Below the pieces are notes generated by a model, which was not told the DNA's origin, searched no databases, and saw nothing but the letters and a program-made list of their open reading frames with translations. This document shows, piece by piece, positions 10,353-23,671 of a DNA stretch of 64,000 bases. The translations under genes and the position numbers were made by a program. The stretch covers positions 57,363 to 121,362 of the forward strand of contig JAWLCE010000009.1 in assembly GCA_041687335.1 (NCBI GenBank). Reading direction: 5' to 3'. Every line of letters starts with the position of its first letter. Position 1 is the stretch's first letter. Source of the stretch: JAJFUE01 sp041687335. Lineage in GTDB: Bacteria > Sumerlaeota > Sumerlaeia > MVZB01.

Positions 10353-10477
10353 GCTAAAAATGCGTGAGCCCAAGCGATTGGGCTTTAAATGACATTCAGA
10401 TAGTCTTATACTGGAGTTTAAGCGCAGGATCCTCTCAGGGTTGGGTTACGTCAGCCCCCCGCGCGTCAAGAAAATCA

Positions 10478-10516
10478 TTGTCTGTGCCAGCTTCAGACCA
10501 TAAGATATCGTGGTCT
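10478..10516 (+). promoter_or_regulatory. Candidate nifJ promoter and inverted repeat
   Basis: A weak -35 TTGTCT (10478-10483) and -10 TAAGAT (10501-10506) are 17 bp apart, about 40 bp before the nifJ ATG. A 6-bp inverted repeat, AGACCA (10495-10500) and TGGTCT (10511-10516), flanks the -10 and could be a repressor site. A second TATACT hexamer at 10407-10412 lacks a good -35. Confidence 0.35.
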
Positions 10517-10547
10517 ATGATTTTGTAACAGTCCCGGGAGATGCACA

Positions 10548-14177
<3,630 letters not shown>

Positions 14178-14191
14178 ACCGAATGACCCCG

Positions 14192-14222
14192 GGGAGGGCG
14201 CCGGCCGCGGCCGGGCCCTCCC
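14192..14222 (+). other. Strong intercistronic hairpin after nifJ
   Basis: GGGAGGGC (14192-14199) pairs with GCCCTCCC (14215-14222), and the interior is also self-complementary. There is no T tract, so it may stabilise the nifJ mRNA end or attenuate read-through into the next gene rather than act as a standard terminator. Confidence 0.5.
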
Positions 14223-14264
14223 GATCTCACAATATCTGAACAGAATACACGGAAGGTGGCTGCG

Positions 14265-15254
14265 ATGGATCTGTCAACCCGTTACATGGGCCTGAAGCTG
14301 AAGAATCCGCTGGTGGCGGGGGCTTCGCCGCTGTCGGCCGACCTGGCGCGCATCCGCCAGATGGAGGATTGCGGCGCCGGCGCGGTTGTGCTGCACTCGC
14401 TGTTCGAGGAGCAACTGACCCACGAGCAGAAGGAGCTTCATCACTACCTGAACCAGGGCAGTGAGCTGAGCCCCGAGGCCCAGAACTTCTTCCCCGACCT
14501 GGGCGATTACACGTTCGGGCCCGACGAGTATCTCGAGCACATCCGCAAGGCCAAGGCGGCCGTCTCGATGCCGGTCATTGCCAGCCTCAACGGCGTGACC
14601 AAGGGCGGCTGGATCGACTTTGCCCGTCAGATCGAGCAGGCCGGGGCCGACGCGCTCGAGCTGAACATTTATTATGTCCCCACCAACACCAAGGTCGACG
14701 GTGCCCAGGTGGAGGCGCTTTATGTCGATACGCTGGCGGCGGTCAAGAGCTGCGTGAAGTTCCCGGTGGCGGTCAAACTGAGCCCGTTCTTCAGCTCGAT
14801 CCCCAACATGGCGGCCAAGCTGGAGGCGGCCGGCGCCGACGCGCTGGTGATGTTCAACCGCTTCTACCAGCCCGACCTGAACCTGGAGTCGCTCGAGGTC
14901 GAGCCGCGCGTGCGGCTGTCGATGCCCGGCGGCAACCTGCTGCCGCTGCGCTGGATCGCGATCCTCTATGGCCGGATCGGCATCTCGATGGCGGCCACCA
15001 CGGGCAACCACACCCACGAGGATGTGCTCAAGGCGATGATGGCCGGCGCCGACGCCGCCCAGCTTTGCTCGGCGCTGCTCCAGCGCGGCGTGCGCCACCT
15101 GGAGTCGCTGCTGGCGGGCATCCGCGGCTGGATGGAACGCAACGAGTATGAGTCGATCACGCAGATGAAGGGCTCGATGAGCCAGAAGTCGGTGGCCGAG
15201 CCGTCGGCCTTCGAACGCGCCAACTACATGAAGGCGCTGCAGAGCTACCGGTAA
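14265..15254 (+). CDS. Dihydroorotate dehydrogenase-like flavoprotein
   Basis: 329 residues from the ATG at 14265, which has GGAAGG 8 nt upstream; an in-frame GTG at 14256 is less likely. The fold is a TIM barrel like PyrD: MDLSTRYMGLKLKNPLVAGA at the N-terminus, then VIASLNGVTKGGWIDFARQI and ALELNIYYVPTN, with an FMN-phosphate type end region (AATTGNHTHEDVLKAMMAGA). The middle lacks the standard PyrD active-site lysine/serine loop as far as I can see, and this subfamily is generally labelled dihydroorotate dehydrogenase-like. It sits about 90 bp after nifJ, an arrangement also seen in other anaerobes, so it may serve a redox role with that enzyme rather than pyrimidine synthesis. Confidence 0.8.
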   Translation: MDLSTRYMGLKLKNPLVAGASPLSADLARIRQMEDCGAGAVVLHSLFEEQLTHEQKELHHYLNQGSELSPEAQNFFPDLGDYTFGPDEYLEHIRKAKAAVSMPVIASLNGVTKGGWIDFARQIEQAGADALELNIYYVPTNTKVDGAQVEALYVDTLAAVKSCVKFPVAVKLSPFFSSIPNMAAKLEAAGADALVMFNRFYQPDLNLESLEVEPRVRLSMPGGNLLPLRWIAILYGRIGISMAATTGNHTHEDVLKAMMAGADAAQLCSALLQRGVRHLESLLAGIRGWMERNEYESITQMKGSMSQKSVAEPSAFERANYMKALQSYR

Positions 15255-15274
15255 ACTGGTTCCTTCCCAGACTG

Positions 15275-15316
15275 ACCGCCCGCCAGCCGCATGAGCGATG
15301 GCGGGCGGTTTATTTG
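15275..15316 (+). terminator. Rho-independent terminator after the dihydroorotate dehydrogenase-like gene
   Basis: An 11-bp perfect stem, ACCGCCCGCCA (15275-15285) with TGGCGGGCGGT (15299-15309), a 13-nt loop, and a T-rich tail TTTATTTGT. Confidence 0.85.
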
Positions 15317-15346
15317 TGGGTGGCCTTGGAATCGGGATGTTCGGTC

Positions 15347-15375
15347 TTGACGCCGGGGGGCGGTTTTTCTATCTT
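15347..15375 (+). promoter_or_regulatory. Sigma-70 promoter for tRNA-His
   Basis: -35 TTGACG (15347-15352) and -10 TATCTT (15370-15375) are separated by 17 bp, placing the transcription start about 25 bp before the tRNA. Confidence 0.6.
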
Positions 15376-15406
15376 ATTAGCTGATGCCGTCCATGGGCGG
15401 CGCGTG

Positions 15407-15483
15407 GTGGGTGTAGCTCAGTTGGTTAGAGCGCCAGGTTGTGGCCCTGGAGGCCGGGGGTTCAAGTCCCCTCACTCACCCCA
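15407..15483 (+). tRNA. tRNA-His (anticodon GTG)
   Basis: A full cloverleaf: acceptor GTGGGTG paired with CACTCAC (one G-U), D arm GCTCAGTTGGTTAGAGC, anticodon stem CCAGG/CCTGG with loop TTGTGGC (anticodon GTG), and T arm GGGGG-TTCAAGT-CCCCT. The discriminator is C and CCA is encoded. The base before position 1 is G (15406), matching the G-1 identity element of tRNA-His. Confidence 0.97.
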
Positions 15484-15494
15484 GTTTTTTCCTG

Positions 15495-15526
15495 ACGCTC
15501 CCCCGGTCGCGGCGGGAGCGTTTTTG
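15495..15526 (+). terminator. Rho-independent terminator after tRNA-His
   Basis: ACGCTCCC (15495-15502) pairs with GGGAGCGT (15514-15521), followed by TTTTGTT. Confidence 0.8.
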
Positions 15527-15605
15527 TTGGGTCAAACGATCCTTGCATCCTGGCCCGCGCGGCCTCAAAATATCACGGCAAAATGTGGATTATCTGCGGA
15601 GCAAG

Positions 15606-16505
15606 ATGGAAATGATCAAAAATGCGGTCCTGCCGGTCGCCGGCCTCGGCACCCGGATGCTGCCGGCCACCAAGTGCCAGCCCAAGGAAATGCTGCCCGT
15701 CGGCAAGCGCCCGGTGGTGCAATACATCGTCGAGGAACTGGACCGCAATGGCTTTGAGCGGTTGCTGCTGATCACGGGGCCCAACAAGTATTCGATCGAG
15801 AACCACTTCGACGTGGACCCGGTGCTGATCCGCCACCTGCGCGAGAACTGCAAGGAGGAGCTGCTGGCCGAGTTGGAATTCGAGCGCTCCAAGCTGCGCT
15901 TCTTCTACACGCGCCAGAAGATGCAGCGCGGCCTGGGCGACGCGATCCTGCATGCCGAGGAATTTGCCGGCGACCAGCCCTTCGCCGTCGCGCTCGGCGA
16001 CTCGATCCTGGGCCGCCACGCCAGCAGCAAGACGCTCTCGCTGATGCGCGAGGTCTTCCTGAACCGCCCCTGCGCCGCCGTCGTCGCCTTCGAGGAAGTG
16101 CCCGAGGATGAGGTCAGCCAATATGGCATCGCCGAGCCGGTGACCGCGCCCAGCGACGGCGCGGCCTTTGAGGTGCGCAACCTGATCGAGAAGCCCAGTC
16201 GCGACGAGGCGCCGAGCCGGCTGGCGATCGCGGCGCGCTACATTTTTTCGCCGCGCATCTTCGAGGCGCTGCACGTGACCAAGCCCGGCAAGGGCGGCGA
16301 GATCCAGCTGACCGATGCCATCCGCATTCTGATGCAGGGCGGCGAGCGTGTGCTGGGGGTCAAGCTCCCCCCCGGCGAGCGCCGCTATGACATCGGCAAT
16401 TTCGAGAGCTACTTCAAGGCCTTTATTGAATTCGCGCTGCACGACCCCGAACATGGCCCGGACCTGCGCAACTGGACCAGGAGCATGCTCGATGCTGAGG
16501 ATTGA
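15606..16505 (+). CDS. galU: UTP:sugar-1-phosphate uridylyltransferase (GalU family)
   Basis: 299 residues from the ATG at 15606; an ATG two codons later is possible. It has the nucleotidyltransferase signature LPVAGLGTRMLPATKCQPKE, a YIVEEL...G block, the metal/UTP site FAVALGDSILG where GalU normally has a D-D pair, and VRNLIEKPSRDEAPS. The family makes UDP-glucose from UTP and glucose-1-phosphate. The GHMP kinase gene begins inside its last codons (14-nt overlap), and that kinase looks like a glucuronokinase. The physiological substrate could therefore be glucuronate-1-phosphate instead of, or besides, glucose-1-phosphate. The family call is firm; the substrate is open. Confidence 0.9.
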   Translation: MEMIKNAVLPVAGLGTRMLPATKCQPKEMLPVGKRPVVQYIVEELDRNGFERLLLITGPNKYSIENHFDVDPVLIRHLRENCKEELLAELEFERSKLRFFYTRQKMQRGLGDAILHAEEFAGDQPFAVALGDSILGRHASSKTLSLMREVFLNRPCAAVVAFEEVPEDEVSQYGIAEPVTAPSDGAAFEVRNLIEKPSRDEAPSRLAIAARYIFSPRIFEALHVTKPGKGGEIQLTDAIRILMQGGERVLGVKLPPGERRYDIGNFESYFKAFIEFALHDPEHGPDLRNWTRSMLDAED

Positions 16506-17529
16506 AACCCGCGCCTACGCCCGCGCCGGTCTGATCGGCAACCCCTCGGACGGCTACTTCGGCAAAACGATCAGCTTCACGATGGCCGACTTCTCGGCCC
16601 AGATCATCATCTATGAGTGGCCGACCCTCGAGATCCTGCCCTGCCAGCAGGACCGGGAGAGCTATGACACGCTGGCCGAGATGGTCGAGGATGTGACGCG
16701 CAACGGCTACTACGGCGGCCTGCGGCTGGTCAAGGCGGCGATCAAGAAATTCTACGACTACTGTCAGGCCCACAGCATCGAGCTGGCGGCCCGCAACTTC
16801 ACGCTGCGCTATGCCACCGACATCCCGCGCCAGGTCGGGCTGGCGGGCAGCTCGGCGATCATCACCGCCACCTTCCGGGCCCTGATGGCCTTCTATCAGG
16901 TCCAGATCCCGCCCGCCGTGCTGGCCAATTGGGTGCTGGCGACCGAGGTCGATGAGCTGGGCATCCGCGCCGGCCTGCAGGACCGCGTCAGCCAGTGCTA
17001 CGACGGGCTGGTCTACATGGATTTTGCGCGCGAGCGGATGGAGCGCGAGGGCCATGGCTATTATGAGCCGCTCGATCTGGCCCTGCTGCCCGAGCTCTAC
17101 ATCGCCTACAAGGTCGTGCTGGCGAAGGTCTCCGGGGTGGTGCACAGCAACCTGCGCGAGCGCTGGGAGCGCGGCGAGGCGGCCGTGGTCGAGGGGATGA
17201 AGGGATTTGCCGAGCTGGCCGAGCGCGCGCGCGTGGCGCTGCTGGAGCGCCGCCACGGCGAGCTGGCCGAGCTGATCAACGCCAACTTCGACCTGCGCCG
17301 CTCGATCATCCCGATCAGCGAGGAAAACATCCGCATGGTGGAGACGGCGCGCCGGTGCGGGGCCTCGGCCAAGTTTGCCGGCAGCGGCGGCGCGATCGTC
17401 GGCACGCTGCCCCACCCGGGGGCTTATGAGGAGCTTGAGCGCGAGCTGACGAAGCTGGGTTGCCGCGTGCTGCGCCCCCGGCTGGTGCCGGGCCAGGTTG
17501 CCCCCGCCCAGTCTCTGACGGCGAAGTAG
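16492..17529 (+). CDS. GHMP-family sugar kinase, glucuronokinase-like
   Basis: 345 residues from the ATG at 16492, which has AGGAG 8 nt upstream and overlaps galU by 14 nt. Motifs: LIGNPSDGYFGKTISFTMAD at the N-terminus, motif 2 in RQVGLAGSSAIITATFRAL, and motif 3 in GASAKFAGSGGAIVG. The N-terminal block closely resembles plant glucuronokinases (GNPSD-x-YFG-x-TIS), which make glucuronate-1-phosphate. Coupled to a GalU-type enzyme this would give a two-step salvage of a free sugar or uronic acid into a UDP-sugar. The uronate operon at 39-44 kb makes a uronic-acid substrate plausible. The exact sugar is an inference. Confidence 0.8.
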   Translation: MLRIETRAYARAGLIGNPSDGYFGKTISFTMADFSAQIIIYEWPTLEILPCQQDRESYDTLAEMVEDVTRNGYYGGLRLVKAAIKKFYDYCQAHSIELAARNFTLRYATDIPRQVGLAGSSAIITATFRALMAFYQVQIPPAVLANWVLATEVDELGIRAGLQDRVSQCYDGLVYMDFARERMEREGHGYYEPLDLALLPELYIAYKVVLAKVSGVVHSNLRERWERGEAAVVEGMKGFAELAERARVALLERRHGELAELINANFDLRRSIIPISEENIRMVETARRCGASAKFAGSGGAIVGTLPHPGAYEELERELTKLGCRVLRPRLVPGQVAPAQSLTAK

Positions 17530-17571
17530 GCGGACGAGTCTTCGCCCGCCCGCCCCGCCGCCTCGACAGCC

Positions 17572-19242
<1,671 letters not shown>

Positions 19243-19287
19243 CTGGTTTCTCCCTTGAGCGTGCGGGCGTTGCCCGCAATTGGCTCT

Positions 19288-19317
19288 GTTATAATTCAAA
19301 GCGCCGGGCGTTGCCAA
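19288..19317 (-). promoter_or_regulatory. Candidate ettA promoter
   Basis: Minus strand -35 TTGGCA (19312-19317) and -10 TATAAC (19288-19293) with an 18-bp spacer, about 45 bp before the ettA start. Confidence 0.5.
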
Positions 19318-19376
19318 GCATCCAGCCGAGAATGGGTGGCAATTTTCGCGAGCGCCGAGGCTCAAAGGAGTGTGCA

Positions 19377-19426
19377 GGTAGGTCGGCTCTTCGAGCCGAC
19401 GCGTCGGGTCGAAGACCCGACCTACC
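19377..19426. repeat. Repeat family A, full paired element
   Basis: Two 24-bp hairpin units head to head around GC. The left unit starts GGTAGGTCGGCTC and the right ends GACCCGACCTACC. Outer ends and inner hairpins are all complementary. It lies in the 310-bp gap between the divergent ettA and glyQS genes, which otherwise shows only promoter-like sequence and a short hairpin (ATCCGCC/GGCGGAT) near 19510. Confidence 0.85.
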
Positions 19427-19552
19427 CATTCCCACGTAAAGGCCGGTCGTTTTTCGCGAGCCCGCCCCGGTTGCATTCGCCCCGCCCTTGTGTCAGCATA
19501 ATCTGTTTATATCCGCCTGCGGCGGATCGATCATGCACGGCAGGAGCCTTCC

Positions 19553-21058
19553 ATGGCCAGCACACCCCTCGATACCATTGTCTCGCTCTGCAAGCGGCGC
19601 GGGTTCATCTTCCAATCCAGCGAGATCTACGGCGGGATGGCCGCCTGTTATGATTACGGCCCGCTGGGCGTCGAGCTCAAGCGCAACGTGCGCAACGCCT
19701 GGTGGCGCGCGATGACCCAGGAACGCGACGACGTGGAGGGGATCGAGTGCTCGATCCTGATGCATCCCGACGTCTGGCGCACCTCGGGCCATGTCGAAAA
19801 TTTCACCGACCCGCTGGTGGATTGCAAGAGCTGCCGGGGGCGCTTCCGCGCCGACCACCTGGAGGGCTACAAGGCCAAGTATCGCGTGACGGCGGCGGCC
19901 AACGGCGAGGAGTCGCGCGCTTTCGAGGCCGAGATCGGCGGCGAAATTCCCAGCCGCGCCTTTCTGCCGGGTTGCGAGCTCGAGGGGGTGCACCTCAAGC
20001 GCATCGACCGCATTGAGTTCCTCGGCAGCCCAATGACCTGCCCGACCTGCGGCAATCGCGAGCTGACCGAGCCGCGCCTGTTCAACCTGCTCTTCCGCAC
20101 CCACGTCGGCCCGATCGAGGATGCCGCCTCCACGGTTTTCCTGCGCCCCGAAACGGCCCAGGGGATGTTCGTCAACTATGAGAACGCCCGGGCGACGATG
20201 CGGCGCAAGATGCCGTTTGGCATCGCCCAGATCGGCCGCAGCTTCCGCAATGAGATCACCACCAAACAGTTCGTCTTCCGCACGCTCGAGTTCGAGCAGA
20301 TGGAGATGGAATACTTCTGCAAGCCCGGCACCGATGAGGAGTGGTATCGCCACTGGGTCGCCGAGCGCTTCAACTGGTATGTGCGCTACGGCATCAAGCG
20401 CGACAACCTGCGCCTGCGCAAGCATGACCAGGACGAGCTGGCCCATTACAGCCGCATGTGCCATGACGTGGAGTATCTGTTCCCCTCGGGCTGGGGCGAG
20501 CTCGAAGGGATCGCCCACCGCGGCGACTATGACCTGACCAAGCACATGGAAGCCACCGGCAAGGACCTGCAGTACTTCGACCCCGAGACCAACAGCAAGT
20601 TCACGCCCTACGTGATCGAGCCGGCCGCCGGGGTGGACCGCGCGGTGATGAGCTTCCTGCTCGACGCCTACGACGAGGAGACGGTGCTGGAGCGCCAGCG
20701 CGTTGTGCTACGGCTGCACCCGGCTCTCGCGCCGATCAAGTGCGCCGTCCTGCCGCTGCTCAAGAAGCGCGGCGAGATCGTCGAGATCTGCCACAAGCTG
20801 GTGGGCGACCTGCGCAAGCACTGGAAGGCGGTCTACGACGACACGGCCGCCATCGGCAAGCTCTACCGCCGCCAGGACGAAATCGGCACCCCCTTCTGCG
20901 TGACGGTCGATGTCGATTCGCTGGAGGATGGCAAGGCGACCGTCCGCGAACGCGACCAGATGACCCAGGAACGGATCGAGCTGGACCGGCTCGAGCAATA
21001 CCTGGTCGACCAGGTCGTGCTGGTGCCGCCCAAGGTCGAGGAACCGGTCGTTCTGTAA
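19553..21058 (+). CDS. glyQS: Glycyl-tRNA synthetase, single-chain (alpha2) type
   Basis: 501-residue class II synthetase charging tRNA-Gly. It starts DTIVSLCKRRGFIFQSSEIY with GGMAACYDYGPLGVELKRN, diagnostic of the dimeric eukaryote/Thermus-type enzyme rather than the alpha2beta2 form. Other motifs: PETAQGMFVNYENA, IGRSFRNEI (motif 2), EFEQMEMEYF, and YVIEPAAGVDRAVMSFLLDA (motif 3 region); the anticodon-binding domain fills the last 120 residues. A zinc-type pair CKSC (residue 84 region) and CPTC flank an insertion, as in related enzymes. AGGAG precedes the ATG. Confidence 0.96.
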   Translation: MASTPLDTIVSLCKRRGFIFQSSEIYGGMAACYDYGPLGVELKRNVRNAWWRAMTQERDDVEGIECSILMHPDVWRTSGHVENFTDPLVDCKSCRGRFRADHLEGYKAKYRVTAAANGEESRAFEAEIGGEIPSRAFLPGCELEGVHLKRIDRIEFLGSPMTCPTCGNRELTEPRLFNLLFRTHVGPIEDAASTVFLRPETAQGMFVNYENARATMRRKMPFGIAQIGRSFRNEITTKQFVFRTLEFEQMEMEYFCKPGTDEEWYRHWVAERFNWYVRYGIKRDNLRLRKHDQDELAHYSRMCHDVEYLFPSGWGELEGIAHRGDYDLTKHMEATGKDLQYFDPETNSKFTPYVIEPAAGVDRAVMSFLLDAYDEETVLERQRVVLRLHPALAPIKCAVLPLLKKRGEIVEICHKLVGDLRKHWKAVYDDTAAIGKLYRRQDEIGTPFCVTVDVDSLEDGKATVRERDQMTQERIELDRLEQYLVDQVVLVPPKVEEPVVL

Positions 21059-21071
21059 GGCGGGTTTTTTG

Positions 21072-21153
21072 TCGCAAAGACGCGAAGGCAAAGACAAAGG
21101 ACGCAGAGATCACATCTCTGCGTCCTTTGCATTTATACTCTGCATCTTTGCGA
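21072..21153. repeat. Repeat family B, copy 2; long hairpin between convergent genes
   Basis: An inner 16-bp perfect stem, CAAAGGACGCAGAGAT (21095-21110) and its complement (21114-21129), has a 3-nt loop, and outer arms TCGCAAAGA (21072-21080) and TCTTTGCGA (21145-21153) also pair. It lies between the convergent glyQS and the 21181 gene, so it may also act as a two-way terminator. Confidence 0.8.
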
Positions 21154-21180
21154 TAAAACCGCCCGGGGCTTGCCCTCTCC

Positions 21181-22527
21181 TTACTGCGGCGGGGCGAAGA
21201 TGTAGGGGCCGACTTTGATGTCGGGCGTGTTGCGGGCGGCGCGCGCCAGCTGGCGGGTGCCCTCGATCGCACCGCCCCGCTCGACGTCAAAGTAGCGATA
21301 CAGGTTGCGCTCGGCGTAGATCGAGCCCTTGGGCACGCGCATGAGCTGCTGGCGGTCCCAGTCGATCAGGTAGTAGATCTGCGGCCGGAACCAGTAGACC
21401 AGCCCATGGCCCTTGGTGAAGTAGAAAGCGTGATCGAAGAGGGTCGGCGGCCCCGCCATCGGGCCGACGTTGGACTCGTCGATCATGACGGTGCTGGCGC
21501 CGACGCCGGTCTCGGGGTTATAGAGCGCGAACCAGGGGGTGTCGGGCTCCAGCCGCACCAAGTCGCCGTGGCGGTTGACCGGGCGATAATCGTCAATGGC
21601 GTGGTCGAAAACCTCGCCCTGCTGCTCCCAGGCCATGCGGCTGAACAGGTGATCGTCAAAGACGCAGTTGTTGTTGCGCAGCGAGACCGTCCCCAGGTCC
21701 TCCAGCACATCCATCCGCGAGCCGACCTCGACGAAGTCACGCTCGGCGAAGAGCCGGTAGGTCACGGCCACGTCGACCTCGGGGATGCCCGGCAGGGGGC
21801 CGCGCCGCCGGACCTCGATGAAGATCGGCCCCGACTCCAGCTCAAACTCCTCGGGCGGGTCCCAGGCGTAGACATGCAGCCAGCCGCGCTGGGGGATGAA
21901 GATGCCGGGTTCCCAATGGACCGAACGATGGCGGTTGCTGATCGGGGCCTCGGGGCGCGACTTGACGTGGATCGTGGCGATCTGGCCGGAATCGCCAAAG
22001 GCGTCGTGCGGGTTGTCAGACTTGACGGCATCGGCCTCGCGCAGCTCGATCCGCAGGAGTGAATTCTCGATTGTCCAGTGCGGCCCCTCGCCGCTGACCT
22101 TCAGGTCGGTCTCATAGGTCGGCGGCTCGGCCTGCGGGTTCTTGGCCAGGATGAAGTAGTTGCCATCCTGCTCGCCGGCCGGGGGGAAGAAGGTCATCAT
22201 CGCGCTGAAGGTGGGGACGCTGAGCGTGGTGTCGGTATCCTTGTTCCAGAGCGCCGCCCGCGAGAGCTGGAATGGAATCTCGCGCACCTGGCCGTCGGCC
22301 TCGTGGATCAGGCGCAGCTCGCGCTCGGGCCGGTTCGGGTCGCTCATCTGCTCGGCCTTCAGCGAGAAGGTCACGTCGAGCGGGAGCAGGCCGATAGTTT
22401 CGGCGTCCACGCGTGCCAGGTTGATCGGCAGGCGCTCCTGCCAAACGCTCCAGTCAGCCGCCTGCGGCGCGAGCGCCGCCCCCGACAGCAATAGCAGGCA
22501 AGTCATCCGGATCAGTTGGCGAATCAT
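21181..22527 (-). CDS. Secreted protein of unknown function
   Basis: 448 residues from the ATG at 22527, supported by AAGGAA upstream. Residues 1-24 form a signal peptide (MIRQLIRMTCLLLLSGAALA, then PQAAD). The mature part is beta-rich, with motifs such as VEVGSRMDVLEDLGTVSLRN, VFDDHLFSRMAW and YYLIDWDRQQLMRVPKGS. The N-terminal LPLDVTFSL and RELRLIHEADGQVREIPFQL resemble the start of the DUF4861 sugar-related proteins at 39-44 kb, but I cannot confirm homology. It follows kdsD on the same strand after a 109-bp gap. I do not recognise the family; a carbohydrate-active or carbohydrate-binding role is a weak guess. Confidence 0.6.
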   Translation of the reverse strand: MIRQLIRMTCLLLLSGAALAPQAADWSVWQERLPINLARVDAETIGLLPLDVTFSLKAEQMSDPNRPERELRLIHEADGQVREIPFQLSRAALWNKDTDTTLSVPTFSAMMTFFPPAGEQDGNYFILAKNPQAEPPTYETDLKVSGEGPHWTIENSLLRIELREADAVKSDNPHDAFGDSGQIATIHVKSRPEAPISNRHRSVHWEPGIFIPQRGWLHVYAWDPPEEFELESGPIFIEVRRRGPLPGIPEVDVAVTYRLFAERDFVEVGSRMDVLEDLGTVSLRNNNCVFDDHLFSRMAWEQQGEVFDHAIDDYRPVNRHGDLVRLEPDTPWFALYNPETGVGASTVMIDESNVGPMAGPPTLFDHAFYFTKGHGLVYWFRPQIYYLIDWDRQQLMRVPKGSIYAERNLYRYFDVERGGAIEGTRQLARAARNTPDIKVGPYIFAPPQ

Positions 22528-22636
22528 AAATTCATTCCTTTCCCGCCCGAATTGATGAATAGAAGGCTCACCGGGGAAGGTCCCAGATGTTTTGGGTCCT
22601 ATTGTGACCATGGCCTCGCATGAATGAAAGAAATTT

Positions 22637-23671
22637 TCAGATGATGCCCGCGCGCGTGATGTCGTGCAGGTGGATGATGCCGACGGGATGCTGGTCCTCA
22701 TCCACCACCGGCAGCTCGATGATCTTGTGCTCGCGCAGGATCTCCAGCGCCTTGACGGCCATCGTCTCGGGGCGCACGCGCTTGGGGTTGCGCGTCATCA
22801 GCTTGCCGACGGGGATCGCGAGGTCCGAGCCGCCCTGCATCAGGTAGCGGCGCAGGTCGCCGTCGGTGAAGAATCCGGCCAGCCGGCCCTCCCCGTCGAT
22901 GATGCTGGCGGCGGCCATCTTGGTCGAGGTCATCTGCAGGATCGCCTCGCGCACCGGCGCGACTTCGGCAACCACCGGGTTGTCCTCCGCACTGTGCATC
23001 AGGTCGGCCACCCGCGTGAGCAGGCGCCGCCCGAGGGCCCCGCCGGGATGATAGACGGCAAAGTCTTCGGGGCCGAAGCCGCGATCCTGCAGCAGCGTGA
23101 GGGCGAGCGTGTCGGCCAGCGCAAGCATCGCGGTCGTGCTGGCCGTCGGCGCCAAATTGAGCGGGCAGGCCTCGCGCTCAACGCGCAGGTTGAGCACCAG
23201 ATCGGACTGGCGGGCCAGTTCGCTCTCGCCGTTGCTGGTGACCAGCACCAGCGGCGTGCCGATGTATTTGAGGTAGGGCACCATCCGCAGCAGTTCCTCG
23301 GTGGCGCCGCGGTGCGAGAACGCCATGACCACATCCTGGCCCGTGATCATGCCCAGGTCGCCGTGCAGGCTTTCGGCGGGGTGGACGTAGTAGGCGGGCG
23401 CGCCGGTTGAGGCAAAGGTCGCCGCCGCCTTGCGCGCAATCAGGCCGGCCTTGCCCATGCCGGTGGTGACGATTCGGCCGGGGCAGCGGGCCAGCAGCGC
23501 GATGACCGCAAGGAAATTCTCGTCGAGGATATCCACCAGCCCGGCGACCGCCTCGGCTTCGACCCGAACGAACTTGCGGGCGTGGTCCAGCAGCCCCAGG
23601 CCTTCGGGTGCGGCTGGGGCGCGATCAGGATCGGCGGCCTCGAGGCCCGTCTTGGGCGGGTGCTGGCTCAT
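22637..23671 (-). CDS. kdsD: D-arabinose-5-phosphate isomerase (KdsD/KpsF family)
   Basis: 344 residues from the ATG at 23671, which overlaps the gmd stop by one base (TGATG). It has an N-terminal SIS domain (RIVTTGMGKAGLIARKAAAT, ESLHGDLGMI, VLVTSNGESELARQSD) and two C-terminal CBS domains (about residues 205-344), the family architecture. The enzyme converts ribulose-5-P to arabinose-5-P, the first step of Kdo synthesis for LPS or capsule. With lpxA at 28956 this supports an LPS outer membrane. Coupling to gmd suggests a surface-polysaccharide unit. Confidence 0.93.
   Translation of the reverse strand: MSQHPPKTGLEAADPDRAPAAPEGLGLLDHARKFVRVEAEAVAGLVDILDENFLAVIALLARCPGRIVTTGMGKAGLIARKAAATFASTGAPAYYVHPAESLHGDLGMITGQDVVMAFSHRGATEELLRMVPYLKYIGTPLVLVTSNGESELARQSDLVLNLRVEREACPLNLAPTASTTAMLALADTLALTLLQDRGFGPEDFAVYHPGGALGRRLLTRVADLMHSAEDNPVVAEVAPVREAILQMTSTKMAAASIIDGEGRLAGFFTDGDLRRYLMQGGSDLAIPVGKLMTRNPKRVRPETMAVKALEILREHKIIELPVVDEDQHPVGIIHLHDITRAGII

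Noticed and set aside
10367..10384. Hairpin AGCCCAA-GCGA-TTGGGCT upstream of blaI as a terminator
   Set aside because: Short 7-bp stem, lies upstream of the blaI promoter and far from any gene end on the plus strand; no clear role.
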